Origin: Antarctobacter sediminis
GTDB taxonomy: Bacteria; Pseudomonadota; Alphaproteobacteria; Rhodobacterales; Rhodobacteraceae
Direction of reading: 5' to 3'
DNA: 64,000 nucleotides
Assembly: GCF_019218285.1 (NCBI RefSeq)
Contig: NZ_JAHUZG010000008.1
Coordinates: forward strand, 62,001 to 126,000
Numbering within the stretch: position 1 is the stretch's first letter; the number at the start of each line of letters is the position of its first letter. Positions 18,691-27,231 of the stretch are shown here, piece by piece. A program made the translations under genes and the position numbers. Under the pieces are notes generated by a model that did not search any database, was not told where the DNA came from, and was given only the letters and a program-made list of their open reading frames with translations.

Positions 18691-19634
18691 GTCTTGATCC
18701 TCGGATCCAACAGGCTTTGCGCCACGTCGACGACGATATTGAACAAGACGTAACAGGCGGCGACAAAGACAACGCCCCCCTGCACCAACAGGATGTCCCG
18801 CTTGAGGATGGCATCAACCAGCATGCGACCCACGCCCGGCCACTGGAACACGATCTCGATATAGACCGCCCCCGACAGGACGAACCCCGCCTGAATCCCC
18901 AGCACCGGGATGATCGACACCATGGCCGCCTTCAGCGCATGGCGCCAGATCACGCCGCGCTCATGCACCCCCTTGGCGCGCGCGGTGCGGATGAAATCCT
19001 GCCGCAACACCTCCAGCATGGCAGACCGCGACAGCCGCGCGATCACACCCGTGGCCACCACCGCCAGCGCGCTTGCCGGCAGGATCAGGTGATCCAGCAG
19101 GGCCCAGATGTCCCGCGCCCCATAAATCGGCCACATGCCGGAAACCGGAAACAACCGCAGGTTCACCGCGAAATAAAGGATCATCATCATGCCCAGAAAG
19201 AAACTCGGGATCGAGATGCCCAACAGCACGACAAAGGTGATCGCCTTGTCTGCCCAACCATACTGGTTGGCGGCAGAAACAACCCCCGCCATGATGCCCA
19301 GCACCGAACACAGGACAAATGACGTCCCGGCAAGGATCAGCGTGCCATTGAACCGCTCCAGAACCTCGTCGATCACAGGACGGTTGAGCGAGAAACTGGT
19401 GCCGAAATCCCCGGTCAGCATATTGCCCAGCCAGATGAAATACTGTGCCACCAGCGGCTTGTCCAAACCCAGATCCCGGTTCAGCTTCTCGACATTCTCC
19501 GGCGAGGCATAGCTGCCAAGGATCGCCGTCGCCGGATCTCCCGGGATCAGCGCCATGATCAGGAAAACGATCACCGTGATCCCCAGCAGGACCGGCACGG
19601 CAGAGATCAACCGCCCCAGAATGTAGCGCCCCAT
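18687..19634 (-). CDS. Peptide ABC transporter permease (DppB type)
   Basis: A 315-residue inner-membrane permease with about six helices. The N-terminal LGRLISAVPVLLGITVIVFL helix, the ALIPGDPA segment and the EAA-type loop around DFIRTARAKGV identify the DppB/OppB family. It pairs with the permease half of the following fusion. A 146-nt gap with a very strong stem-loop separates it from the binding-protein gene. Confidence 0.93.
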   Translation of the reverse strand: MGRYILGRLISAVPVLLGITVIVFLIMALIPGDPATAILGSYASPENVEKLNRDLGLDKPLVAQYFIWLGNMLTGDFGTSFSLNRPVIDEVLERFNGTLILAGTSFVLCSVLGIMAGVVSAANQYGWADKAITFVVLLGISIPSFFLGMMMILYFAVNLRLFPVSGMWPIYGARDIWALLDHLILPASALAVVATGVIARLSRSAMLEVLRQDFIRTARAKGVHERGVIWRHALKAAMVSIIPVLGIQAGFVLSGAVYIEIVFQWPGVGRMLVDAILKRDILLVQGGVVFVAACYVLFNIVVDVAQSLLDPRIKT

Positions 19635-19736
19635 GCAGGCCCCCTTTCAAGGATTCAAACCCTCAGGTCTTCTTCTGTCCGAAAATATCCCGGGGGTGTG
19701 CGCCGTCGGGCGCACAATCGGGGGCAGAGCCCCCGG

Positions 19737-19771
19737 CGGTCGGGGCCGGGCTCGATGCCCGGCCCCGACCG
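19737..19771 (-). terminator. Strong 15-bp stem-loop between binding-protein and permease genes
   Basis: A perfect 15-bp stem, CGGTCGGGGCCGGGC against its complement, closes a 5-nt TCGAT loop directly after the stop of the binding-protein gene at 19781. No U-run follows, so this is better read as an attenuator or mRNA stabiliser that raises binding-protein levels over the membrane subunits. Confidence 0.6.
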
Positions 19772-19780
19772 TCCGCCTCG

Positions 19781-21358
19781 TCAGTTCTTGACCACGTCAT
19801 CCAGCAACAGAAAGAAGGACGGCTGCAAAGAAAACCCCTCGACCCGCGCGCTGGTCACCGCGTTCTGTTTCCAGTTCGCCACAAAGACCCAGGGCGCGTC
19901 GTCCTGCACGATCACCTGCATTTCCTTGTACAGGCGCGCGCGTTCCGCCTGATCGGTGGCCACACGGGCCGCCTCCAGCAATTCGTCGACCTTCGGGTTG
20001 GAATAATATCCCGAGTTAAAGCCGCCCTTGTCCGGCCAGGCCTCCGTGCGCAACGCGAGGAACGGCAGCGTGTCGGGGTCATTGGTCATCCACGCCATCT
20101 CGGCCATGTCCGCCTTGCCCGAAAGGCCGGGGTTCACTTCACCAAGGAACGTGTTCCACTCATAGGTCTCGATCTTGACGTCGAATCCCACCGCCTCCAG
20201 ATCGGCCTGGATCGCCGTGCCCATGGCGATCGGATCCAGCATACCCGAACCGCCCTCTGTCACGAAAAAGGTCAGTTCCGCCCCCTCGGCCCCGGCTTCG
20301 GCCAAAAGTGCGCGCGCCTTGTCGGCGTCATAGGGATAGGGTTCCAGATCCTCGTTATAGGCCCATGCAAAGGCCGGCGGCGTCGGTCCGGCGGCCACCG
20401 CCGCGGTGCCTTCCAGCACATCGTTGACGATGGCGGATTTGTTGATCGCGTAATTGGCCGCCTGCCGGACCTTCTTGTTCGCAAAGGGGCCATCCTTGGC
20501 GTTCAGGATCAGGAACCAGACATGCGGGCCGGCCTGTTCATGCACGGCATAATCCGCGCCCTGAAATTCGGACAGGGCCACCGGCGGTACTTCGACCATA
20601 AGATCGATGCCGCCCGCCAGCATCTCGGCGGTGCGGGTATTGGCATCGGTGATCGGGCGGAACACCACTGCCTGAAGCCCGGGGGCGCCGTCCCAGTAAT
20701 CTGGGTTGGCCTCGATCACCACCGCCTCGTTCGACCGCCATTCGGCGAATTTGAACGGGCCGGTGCCCGAGGGATTGCGCCCGAACTCCGCGCCGTGCTG
20801 CATCACCGCCGCAGGGGAAACGATCAGCCCGGTCGGATAGGCGAGGTTCGACAGAAACGGCGCATAGGGCGCGTTGAGCGTGAATTTCACCGTCGTTGCG
20901 TCCACCACCTCGACCTCTTCGACCGCCGAGAAGAAGAAGGCCAACGGGAAGGGACCGGTGTCGTGATAGGGGTGATCCTCTTTCAGCATCCGGTCAAAGT
21001 TGAACTTGACCGCCTCGGCGTCGAAGGGGCTGCCATCGTGAAAGCTCACACCCTCGCGCAGGGTAAAGGTGTATTCGGTGCCGTCCTCGCTGATCGTCCA
21101 ACCGGTCGCCAGCGCCGGCTCCACCTCCAACGTGCCGTCCTTGTAGCGCACCAGACCGTCATAGACGTTCATCAGGATGCGGAAGTCATTGACCGCCGTC
21201 ACCGCGGCCGGGTCCAACGCCTTGGGCTCGGCGATCTGCCCCACGATCAGCACGCCCGGCGGCGTCTGCGCCTCGGCGGCGGTGAAACTGCCAAGCGTCA
21301 GCGCAAGCGCCGTCCCGGCAGCAAGCACGCTGCGACGCGTGAAGGAAAAAAGAGACAT
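19781..21358 (-). CDS. Peptide-type ABC transporter substrate-binding protein
   Basis: A 525-residue periplasmic protein of solute-binding family 5 (DppA/OppA). The signal region has FTRRSVLAAG followed by a hydrophobic stretch and AEA, so a Tat or Sec signal ends near residue 31. Family motifs include LATGWTISEDGTEYTFTLR and VSFHDGSPFDAEAVKFNFDR. The frame opens at 21382, but GGAGGTATCGCA before the ATG at 21358 and the position of the signal peptide favour that start. With a DUF1028 protein, a glutaminase and a GntR gene nearby, an amino-acid- or amide-containing ligand is a fair guess. Confidence 0.92.
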   Translation of the reverse strand: MSLFSFTRRSVLAAGTALALTLGSFTAAEAQTPPGVLIVGQIAEPKALDPAAVTAVNDFRILMNVYDGLVRYKDGTLEVEPALATGWTISEDGTEYTFTLREGVSFHDGSPFDAEAVKFNFDRMLKEDHPYHDTGPFPLAFFFSAVEEVEVVDATTVKFTLNAPYAPFLSNLAYPTGLIVSPAAVMQHGAEFGRNPSGTGPFKFAEWRSNEAVVIEANPDYWDGAPGLQAVVFRPITDANTRTAEMLAGGIDLMVEVPPVALSEFQGADYAVHEQAGPHVWFLILNAKDGPFANKKVRQAANYAINKSAIVNDVLEGTAAVAAGPTPPAFAWAYNEDLEPYPYDADKARALLAEAGAEGAELTFFVTEGGSGMLDPIAMGTAIQADLEAVGFDVKIETYEWNTFLGEVNPGLSGKADMAEMAWMTNDPDTLPFLALRTEAWPDKGGFNSGYYSNPKVDELLEAARVATDQAERARLYKEMQVIVQDDAPWVFVANWKQNAVTSARVEGFSLQPSFFLLLDDVVKN

Positions 21359-21390
21359 TGCGATACCTCCGCTGTTGTCCATGATTTTTT

Positions 21391-21407
21391 ATTTTTCATG
21401 ATAAATT
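21391..21407. promoter_or_regulatory. Candidate GntR operator, copy 1 (ATTTTTCATGATAAATT)
   Basis: An imperfect palindrome centred on TCATGA, with one mismatched pair in 16 bp. It lies in the 104-nt region between the divergent importer operon and the DUF1028 gene. A near-identical copy lies 29 nt further on, and a related palindrome precedes the GntR gene. Confidence 0.5.
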
Positions 21408-21419
21408 GCATGAGGCCAA

Positions 21420-21435
21420 ATTTTCATGATAAATT
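21420..21435. promoter_or_regulatory. Candidate GntR operator, copy 2 (ATTTTCATGATAAATT)
   Basis: Second copy of the TTTTCATGATAAATT element, in the same orientation as copy 1. Two tandem sites in a divergent promoter suggest control of both the importer and the DUF1028 gene by one dimeric regulator. The AT-rich sites stand out from the GC-rich surroundings. Confidence 0.5.
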
Positions 21436-21462
21436 CAACCCTCATGATGAGGAGGCCCCCCG

Positions 21463-22152
21463 GTGACGATCTCGATCCTTGCATACGATGAAAAATCAGG
21501 CCGCTACGGCGGAGCGGCCACCACGGGCAGTCTCTGTGTCGGTGGCTGGGTCCTGCGCGGAGACGCCGAATCGGGGATGTCCGCCTCTCAGGGGTCGCTG
21601 CCCTCGACCATGTGGGGCACGCATACGCTGGAGTTGATGAAGGCGGGTGCCTCAGCGCAAGAAGCGGTCGATCATGTCACCGGGGCCGACACCGGACGGG
21701 GCCAGCGCCAACTGGCCACGCTGGACCCGCAGGGCCGCACCGCCAGCTTTACCGGCAATGACAGCATACCGGCCGCGGGCGCGCGCTTGGCCGACAAGGT
21801 GATTGTTACCGGCAACCTGCTATCCTCCGAGGACGTGCTGCAAGCGATGCTGGATGGTTTTCTTGCCGCCGAAGGGGCTTTTGATCTGCGCCTGCTTGCG
21901 GCTCTGGATGCCGCAGCGGAAGCCGGCGGAGACAGCCGCGGACTCTTGTCTGCCGCGCTGCTGATCGTCGGGCGCGATATGGCCCCTCTGACCCTGCGGA
22001 TCGACCATTCGGAAACACCGCTGGCCGACCTGCGCGCCCTGCATGGCCGCGCAACACAGGGCAGCTACGCGGAATGGGCCGTCATGGTGCCGACGTTGAA
22101 CGACCCAGAGCGCGCCCGTCCCTACGGCGCAAAGACCGACCAGCCGGTGTAG
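21463..22152 (+). CDS. DUF1028-family Ntn-hydrolase-like protein
   Basis: A 229-residue protein of the DUF1028 family, whose members have an Ntn-hydrolase-like fold and an undefined activity, often next to peptidoglycan- or peptide-uptake genes. Recognised by TISILAYDEKSGRYGGAATTGSLCVGG, the GMSASQG segment and the QLATLDPQGR turn. Translation starts at GTG 21463 behind GATGAGGAGG. It is divergent from the peptide importer and shares candidate operators with it, and its end overlaps the convergent glutaminase gene by 31 bp. A peptidase or amidase acting on the imported ligand is plausible but unproven. Confidence 0.85.
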   Translation: MTISILAYDEKSGRYGGAATTGSLCVGGWVLRGDAESGMSASQGSLPSTMWGTHTLELMKAGASAQEAVDHVTGADTGRGQRQLATLDPQGRTASFTGNDSIPAAGARLADKVIVTGNLLSSEDVLQAMLDGFLAAEGAFDLRLLAALDAAAEAGGDSRGLLSAALLIVGRDMAPLTLRIDHSETPLADLRALHGRATQGSYAEWAVMVPTLNDPERARPYGAKTDQPV

Positions 22153-23045
22153 CCGGCAATCCGTTCCGCCAGCCAGGTTCCCACCTGCGAATTGCCGTAT
22201 CCGTCCAGCCCGGGCGACCAGACCGCGATCGAAGCCTTGCCCGGTGCCACCAGAAGGATACCGCCCCCAACGCCGCTTTTTCCCGGCAGACCGACCCGAA
22301 AGGCGAAATTGCCAGACCCGTCATATTGTCCGCAGGTCATCATCAGGGCATTGATCCGCCGCGCGCGCAGCGGCGAAATCATTGATGGCACCCCCGGCAA
22401 CATGGCCAGCATCCGCCCGGCGCGCGCCAGTTGGTGACAGGTCATCTCGATCGCGCATTGGTGGGCATAGGTGCCCATGACCATTTCCGGCCGGTTCAGC
22501 AGGTTGTCATGCGATTGCAGGTAATGCAGCAGGGCCATGTTCCGGCTGGCTGTCGCCTTTTCGGATTCGGCCACGGCACGGTCAATGTGGATCGCATCAT
22601 CCTCTGCGGCGGCGCGGACCAGATGCATAATCTCGGACAGCGCCTGACGCGGCTCACGGCCGCCCAGCAGGGCATCCGTGGTCACCAGAGCGCCCGCATT
22701 GATGAAAGGATTGCGCGGCCGCCCATTTTCCTGCTCGAGCAGAAAGATGCTGTCAAAGGCCGTACCCGAGGGCTCACGCCCGACGCGCCGCCAAAGATCA
22801 TCGCCCAGCCGACCCAGAACGGCGGCCAGTGAAAACACCTTGGAAATGCTCTGGATCGAAAAGGGGGTCTTGGCATCGCCCGCGCCGATCTCACTGCCAT
22901 CGGCAAGACAGACAGCAACCCCCAACTGCGCGGGATCGACCTTGGCCAGTTCGGGGATGTAGTCGGCGGGCTTGCCCCAGTCGCCCGCCTTGCGCGCCTC
23001 GGCCACCAGTCGCTGCAATTCCCCGGCCAGCGCCGCGCCGGTCAT
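22122..23045 (-). CDS. glsA: Glutaminase
   Basis: A 307-residue cytosolic enzyme that hydrolyses L-glutamine to glutamate and ammonia. The serine-dependent beta-lactamase-like active site is visible as S66-I-S-K69, matching the family numbering, with conserved NPFINAGAL and the late VGLPGKSGVGGG loop. The frame runs further upstream to 23201, but the ATG at 23045 overlaps the GntR stop as ATGA and gives the normal length of about 308. It therefore forms an operon with the GntR gene. Its 3' end overlaps the DUF1028 gene tail-to-tail by 31 bp. Confidence 0.93.
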   Translation of the reverse strand: MTGAALAGELQRLVAEARKAGDWGKPADYIPELAKVDPAQLGVAVCLADGSEIGAGDAKTPFSIQSISKVFSLAAVLGRLGDDLWRRVGREPSGTAFDSIFLLEQENGRPRNPFINAGALVTTDALLGGREPRQALSEIMHLVRAAAEDDAIHIDRAVAESEKATASRNMALLHYLQSHDNLLNRPEMVMGTYAHQCAIEMTCHQLARAGRMLAMLPGVPSMISPLRARRINALMMTCGQYDGSGNFAFRVGLPGKSGVGGGILLVAPGKASIAVWSPGLDGYGNSQVGTWLAERIAGYTGWSVFAP

Positions 23046-23815
23046 TCCGCCATGAACCGTTTCATGACCACGGCCTCCTGATCCTCCATCAGGCGGCGCG
23101 CCATTTGCATATGTTCCAGCATGATTGCCCGCGCGCCCTGCGCATCGCCACGCCGCAGCGCCTCGACCAACCCCGCCTGATGATCCCTGCCCTGCTTCCA
23201 AAGCTCATGGTTGGGTTTGGAATACAGCCGTTTGTAGACCGTCAGATCGGCAAGGATCTGCGCCATGAACCCTATGAAGAACCCCAGCAACGCATTGTCC
23301 GCGAACTCGGCAAGCCGCGCATGAAACACCAATGAGGCCACGTGTTGCGCCCGCTCTTCCTCGGCGTCCTTTGCCGGTTCGGCATAGGAGGACATGATTT
23401 CTTGCAGGTCGCCCAATTGGTCCTCGGTCAACCGCCCCGCCAATGAGGCGACCAGCTCCGGTTCCAGCGCGATCCGCACCTGATAGATGTCGTCGATCGA
23501 GATATTGCGGAAGTAAAAGTAATTGCCCAGCAGGGCATGTGCCCGGTCCTTGCTGACCTCGCCTACAAAGCTGCCCCCGCCCGGACCGGTCTTGGTCACC
23601 ACCAGTCCCTGTGCCTGCAACAGCCGCATCGCCTCGCGGATCGTGCCCTTGGACATGCCGAATTGCGCGATCATCTCGGCCTCGCCCGGCAGACGGTCCC
23701 CCGGTTGCAGCCCGTGTTCCACAACCCAGTCCTTGATGGCATCCGCCACGCGCACCGGACGCGACCGGCGGGCGCGATCCTCTGTCAGGGGGCCGGGGCT
23801 GGTCAGATTCGTCAT
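23042..23815 (-). CDS. GntR-family (FCD-type) transcriptional regulator
   Basis: A 257-residue protein with an N-terminal winged helix (VADAIKDWVVEHGLQPGDRLPGE, FGMSKGTIREAMRLLQAQGLV) and an all-helical FCD ligand domain, marked by RIALEPELVASLAGR and the H-x3-H-like pair near HVASLVFHARLAEF. The ATG at 23815 is preferred over a TTG at 23854; its ribosome-binding site is weak. It heads an operon with the glutaminase and has a candidate operator about 40 bp upstream that resembles those at the importer promoter, suggesting autoregulation and control of the whole 16-24 kb region. Confidence 0.85.
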   Translation of the reverse strand: MTNLTSPGPLTEDRARRSRPVRVADAIKDWVVEHGLQPGDRLPGEAEMIAQFGMSKGTIREAMRLLQAQGLVVTKTGPGGGSFVGEVSKDRAHALLGNYFYFRNISIDDIYQVRIALEPELVASLAGRLTEDQLGDLQEIMSSYAEPAKDAEEERAQHVASLVFHARLAEFADNALLGFFIGFMAQILADLTVYKRLYSKPNHELWKQGRDHQAGLVEALRRGDAQGARAIMLEHMQMARRLMEDQEAVVMKRFMAE

Positions 23816-23852
23816 GGCAGGCAGGATCGTCTTGGCATGTCCCGATGCAAGC

Positions 23853-23870
23853 AATTCATCATGATGGATT
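23853..23870. promoter_or_regulatory. Candidate GntR autoregulatory operator
   Basis: AATTCATCATGATGGATT is an 18-bp palindrome with one mismatched pair, centred on ATCATGAT. It shares the TCATGA core and AT-rich flanks with the two elements at 21391 and 21420. It lies just upstream of the GntR start. Confidence 0.5.
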
Positions 23871-23909
23871 CAAGGCCCATGTCCACCTGCCCCCCCCTGC
23901 ATTCCCGGT

Positions 23910-24941
23910 TCAGATGTTTTCCGAGGTATAAATGTCGAAATCCAACGTCACGTTCTGCGCGCCCGCGTCCGGCCCCGACCGTTTCGATTTGATCAGCGCT
24001 GCAAGAGTCTGGCGTGCCAGATCCTCGATCGGATGCGAGATGGCCATGGTCAGCGTTCCGTCAAACAGGGCGATGCGCGTCGCATCCATCAGCTCGTACC
24101 CGACAGACACAAAACCCGGCGGTCGTCTGGCCTCTCGCAAGGCGGAAAGGACCCCCGTGATCCCGCCACCGGAAATGAACAGGCCACACATGTCCGGATG
24201 CTTGGCAAAGAGATCCTCTGTCATCTCGCGCGCTACATTGGCCGACTCAAAGGTCGCGCGCGGCTCCAACAAGGTAAAGCCGGATCCGAACTCGCGGAAA
24301 TAGGATCGAAACCCGCTCTCGTTCAGATCCTGATTTCGGTAGCGGGTGTTGCCGACAAGGATGCCGATCTCACCCTGCTGGTGACAGATCTTGTCAAAGG
24401 CCCATGCCGCCGTGCGCCCGACCTTGAAACTGTCCAGCCCGACAAAACCCACATTCCCACGCGCGGTCAGCGGCGTGATCAGGCCCAGAACCGGGGTCCC
24501 CTGTGACAGCACCGCGTCGATGGCATCGGAAATGAGCGGATGTTCTGCCGCCACCAACGCAACCGAATCGCAGTTTGAACCGAGATATTTCAAACGGCTG
24601 GCCACAACGTCAGGCGACAGATCATCGAGGTACTCCAGCGTCAGGTCAATGCGCCCGTCAAGATGCTCGGCCGCCGCGCGCCGGAAGGCGGCACCCAAGT
24701 CACGGTAAAATGGTCGGCGCTCTTGCAGCAACAGCACGCCCGGACGGTGTATTTCGCGGCCCGCGGTCACGGAATGTTCAATTGTTCCAAGCCCGTAAAA
24801 CCCGATGTCACGCGCCGCGCGCAACACTCTTTCGCGGGTTGGCTGACGCACGCTGTCACCCTTGTTGATGACACGATTTACGGTTGAAACGGAAACCCCC
24901 GCAGCCTCTGCAAGGTCGGGGATGGTCGGTCGCTTCACCAT
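23910..24941 (-). CDS. LacI-family transcriptional regulator (first of two)
   Basis: A 343-residue LacI protein. The helix-turn-helix (TIPDLAEAAGVSVSTVNRVINKG) and hinge helix (TRERVLRAARDIGF) occupy residues 5-50, followed by a periplasmic-binding-like effector domain of the ribose type (VGNTRYRNQDLNESGF, CGLFISGGGITGVLSAL). It is divergent from the tandem membrane hydroxylases, 175 nt away, and is their most obvious controller. A second LacI gene stands on their other side. Confidence 0.88.
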   Translation of the reverse strand: MVKRPTIPDLAEAAGVSVSTVNRVINKGDSVRQPTRERVLRAARDIGFYGLGTIEHSVTAGREIHRPGVLLLQERRPFYRDLGAAFRRAAAEHLDGRIDLTLEYLDDLSPDVVASRLKYLGSNCDSVALVAAEHPLISDAIDAVLSQGTPVLGLITPLTARGNVGFVGLDSFKVGRTAAWAFDKICHQQGEIGILVGNTRYRNQDLNESGFRSYFREFGSGFTLLEPRATFESANVAREMTEDLFAKHPDMCGLFISGGGITGVLSALREARRPPGFVSVGYELMDATRIALFDGTLTMAISHPIEDLARQTLAALIKSKRSGPDAGAQNVTLDFDIYTSENI

Positions 24942-25028
24942 TTTCGCAGCCTTTCATTTCCATTCATTTCCGTAGCCACCTGAACCGTTTTGATATGAAA
25001 CATACCCGCAACACGCCGCAAGCTTGAT

Positions 25029-25042
25029 TTGATCCAGGTCAA
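25029..25042. promoter_or_regulatory. FNR/FnrL-like box TTGATCCAGGTCAA
   Basis: The element matches the FNR-family pattern TTGAT-N4-(A/G)TCAA and is close to FnrL/Dnr boxes of alphaproteobacteria. It lies 75 bp before the start of the first membrane hydroxylase. It implies oxygen or nitric-oxide dependent control of oxygen-using enzymes. Position and symmetry support it; binding is untested. Confidence 0.5.
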
Positions 25043-25116
25043 TCCGTCAAGAAATCATGTACCGGCCGCGTTCTTTTGTCCGAAAGGGACGACCGGCGAT
25101 TGGGGAGGACACATCC

Positions 25117-26145
25117 ATGGACGATCTACAGTACGGAACCCGCGACAAACGCGGCAACTGGGCCCCGAACGAACCGCTGGACATCGCGCCGTTCTGGCGC
25201 GGCAAGTGGAACAAGATGGGCGCCTTTATCATCGGGTATTTCTGGCCGTGGAACGCCTTTCACATGGCGACCGCCCTGCTGTACTGGGTGCTGGTCATCC
25301 CCGAGGCCGAAACGCTGAAGACGCTGACATGGGGGTGGCCCCTGTGGCTGCTTGCCGTCAACGCGGCAGGTATCTTCGTGATGTATGGCGCGATCGAGAT
25401 GTTCTACTACGTGCGCCGGAAACAAGGCACACGGTTCAAGTACAACGCCAAGTTCCCCTCAGAGAACCCTTCGGATGTGTTCTGGTTCAAAAGCCAGAAC
25501 CTCGACAATTTCCTGCGCAGCTTTCTTATCGGCATCCCGATCTGGACCGCGGTCGAGGTTTTCATGCTCTGGTGTTACGGCAACGGCATTCATGCTTTCG
25601 GTTGGGTCGACTGGCAGGACAACTGGCTGTGGCTGGTGGCGCTGACGCTTTTGGTGCCCGCGATCCACGAAATCCATTTCTTCTGTATTCACCGGCTGAT
25701 CCACACACCCTTCCTCTACAAGCACATCCATTCGGTGCATCATAATTCGATCAACCCGTCGCCCTGGTCGTCGCTGTCGATGCACTGGATCGAACACACG
25801 CTCTATTTTGGCGAAATCGTCTGGCATCTGCTGATCCCGTCAAACCCGATCGTGATGATGTTCAACAGCCATGCGGTGGGCTATGGCGCGATCAACGGGC
25901 ACATCGGTTTCGACAAACTGGAGATCACCGATGAAACGACCTTGGACAGCCATGCCTACGCCCACTACCTGCACCACAAGTATTTCGAGGTGAACTATGG
26001 CGCGGACGGGCTTGTCCCGCTCGATAAGTGGTTCGGGCTCTGGCACGACGGTACCAAGGAAGCCGACGAGCGCATGAAAGAACGCTTTCGCAAAAAGAAA
26101 GAGCGCATGAAGGCCCGGAAGGCCAACGTCACCCCTGCGGAATAA
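25117..26145 (+). CDS. Membrane di-iron hydroxylase, sterol desaturase/fatty acid hydroxylase family (tandem copy 1)
   Basis: A 342-residue integral membrane protein of the fatty acid hydroxylase superfamily (PF04116). Several hydrophobic helices precede a cluster of histidine motifs that bind two irons: HEIH at 184-187, HRLIH at 192-196, HSVHH at 205-209 and HYLHH at 283-287. Such enzymes use oxygen to hydroxylate or desaturate lipids, alkyl chains or similar substrates. The frame opens at 25057, but GGGGAGGACACATCC before ATG 25117 and the identical N-terminus of the next gene fix the start. No dedicated electron donor gene adjoins it; the Rieske ferredoxin at 34753 is a candidate. Confidence 0.87.
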   Translation: MDDLQYGTRDKRGNWAPNEPLDIAPFWRGKWNKMGAFIIGYFWPWNAFHMATALLYWVLVIPEAETLKTLTWGWPLWLLAVNAAGIFVMYGAIEMFYYVRRKQGTRFKYNAKFPSENPSDVFWFKSQNLDNFLRSFLIGIPIWTAVEVFMLWCYGNGIHAFGWVDWQDNWLWLVALTLLVPAIHEIHFFCIHRLIHTPFLYKHIHSVHHNSINPSPWSSLSMHWIEHTLYFGEIVWHLLIPSNPIVMMFNSHAVGYGAINGHIGFDKLEITDETTLDSHAYAHYLHHKYFEVNYGADGLVPLDKWFGLWHDGTKEADERMKERFRKKKERMKARKANVTPAE

Positions 26146-26189
26146 TCCACGCGGAAACCTGTCGAGCAGCAACCAACAGGGAAACTGTC

Positions 26190-27215
26190 ATGGATGATCT
26201 GAGCTACGGCACTCGCGACAAACGCGGCAACTGGGCTCCGAAAGACCCGGTTGCCGGAGTGGCCCCCTTCTACGCATTACCACCCCGCCCGATGGCGGTG
26301 CTGCGGTGGCTGAAGGACTACCTGTTCCCGTGGAACATGGCCTTTTTCCTGACTGCCCTTCTGTATTGGGCCGTCGTGATCCCACCGGTGGACACCATGC
26401 AGAACCTTGCATGGGGCTGGACCCTGAAACTGCTGGCGATCAATGCCGCAGGCATCGCGGTCTTCTACGGCGCTTTTGAACTGCGGTTCTATATGCAACG
26501 CGCGCAGGGGCACCGGTTCAAGTACAACCCCAAGTTCCCATGGGACAATCGCTCGGGTGTGTTCTGGTTCGGCAATCAGCAGATAGACGGCTTCCTGCGC
26601 ACCTTCCTGCACGGCGTGCCGATCTGGACCGCGCTGGAGGTCGGCGCTCTATGGGCCTATGCCAACGGCTATGTTCCCTGGCTGGCCTGGGCCGATCACC
26701 CGCTGTGGCTGGCGGCCCTGATCTTTTTCGTGCCATTTATCCAAGAGGCGCATTTCTACTGCATTCACCGCCTGATCCACGTGCCCTTTCTCTACAAACA
26801 CGTGCATTCGGTGCATCACAACTCGATCAACCCGTCGCCATGGTCCTCACTGGCCATGCACCCGGTCGAACATCTGATGTATTTCAGCGTCGGCCTATGG
26901 CACCTGATCCTGCCGTCCAATCCGTTCGTCATGCTGTTCCAGATGCACCGCGCCGCCTTTGGCGCCATTCCGGGACATGTCGGGTTCGAGAAGATGGAAC
27001 TGGGAGAGAGGGGCGCAGTCGATATGCACGCCTATTCCCATTACCTGCACCACAAGTATTTCGAAGTGAACTATGGCGACGGGATCGTACCGTTCGACGC
27101 ACTGTTCGGCACCTGGCATGACGGCACGAAAGAGGCCGACGAAAAGATGAAGGCACGCTTTCGGGCCAAAAAGGCCCGCACCAAAGCCCTGAAGGGCGGC
27201 ACGTCGGCCGACTGA
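26190..27215 (+). CDS. Membrane di-iron hydroxylase, sterol desaturase/fatty acid hydroxylase family (tandem copy 2)
   Basis: A 341-residue paralogue of the preceding protein, starting with nearly the same MDD(L)xYGTRDKRGNWAP and keeping the same four histidine motifs, including HRLIH, HSVHH and HYLHH. It lies 44 nt downstream on the same strand, so the pair is one transcript and arose by tandem duplication. The two differ mainly in the N-terminal membrane part and around the C-terminal DGTKEADE tail, which suggests different chain or ring substrates, or a heterodimer. The ATG at 26190 is chosen over an open frame reaching back to 26028 because of this N-terminal match. Confidence 0.87.
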   Translation: MDDLSYGTRDKRGNWAPKDPVAGVAPFYALPPRPMAVLRWLKDYLFPWNMAFFLTALLYWAVVIPPVDTMQNLAWGWTLKLLAINAAGIAVFYGAFELRFYMQRAQGHRFKYNPKFPWDNRSGVFWFGNQQIDGFLRTFLHGVPIWTALEVGALWAYANGYVPWLAWADHPLWLAALIFFVPFIQEAHFYCIHRLIHVPFLYKHVHSVHHNSINPSPWSSLAMHPVEHLMYFSVGLWHLILPSNPFVMLFQMHRAAFGAIPGHVGFEKMELGERGAVDMHAYSHYLHHKYFEVNYGDGIVPFDALFGTWHDGTKEADEKMKARFRAKKARTKALKGGTSAD

Positions 27216-27231
27216 GCCCCGGACACCTCTG

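Noticed and set aside
24953-24971. Direct repeat TTCATTTCC-A-TTCATTTCC upstream of the first LacI gene
   Set aside because: Short and not palindromic, so it does not fit a LacI operator; kept out of the feature list as likely chance in a pyrimidine-rich patch.
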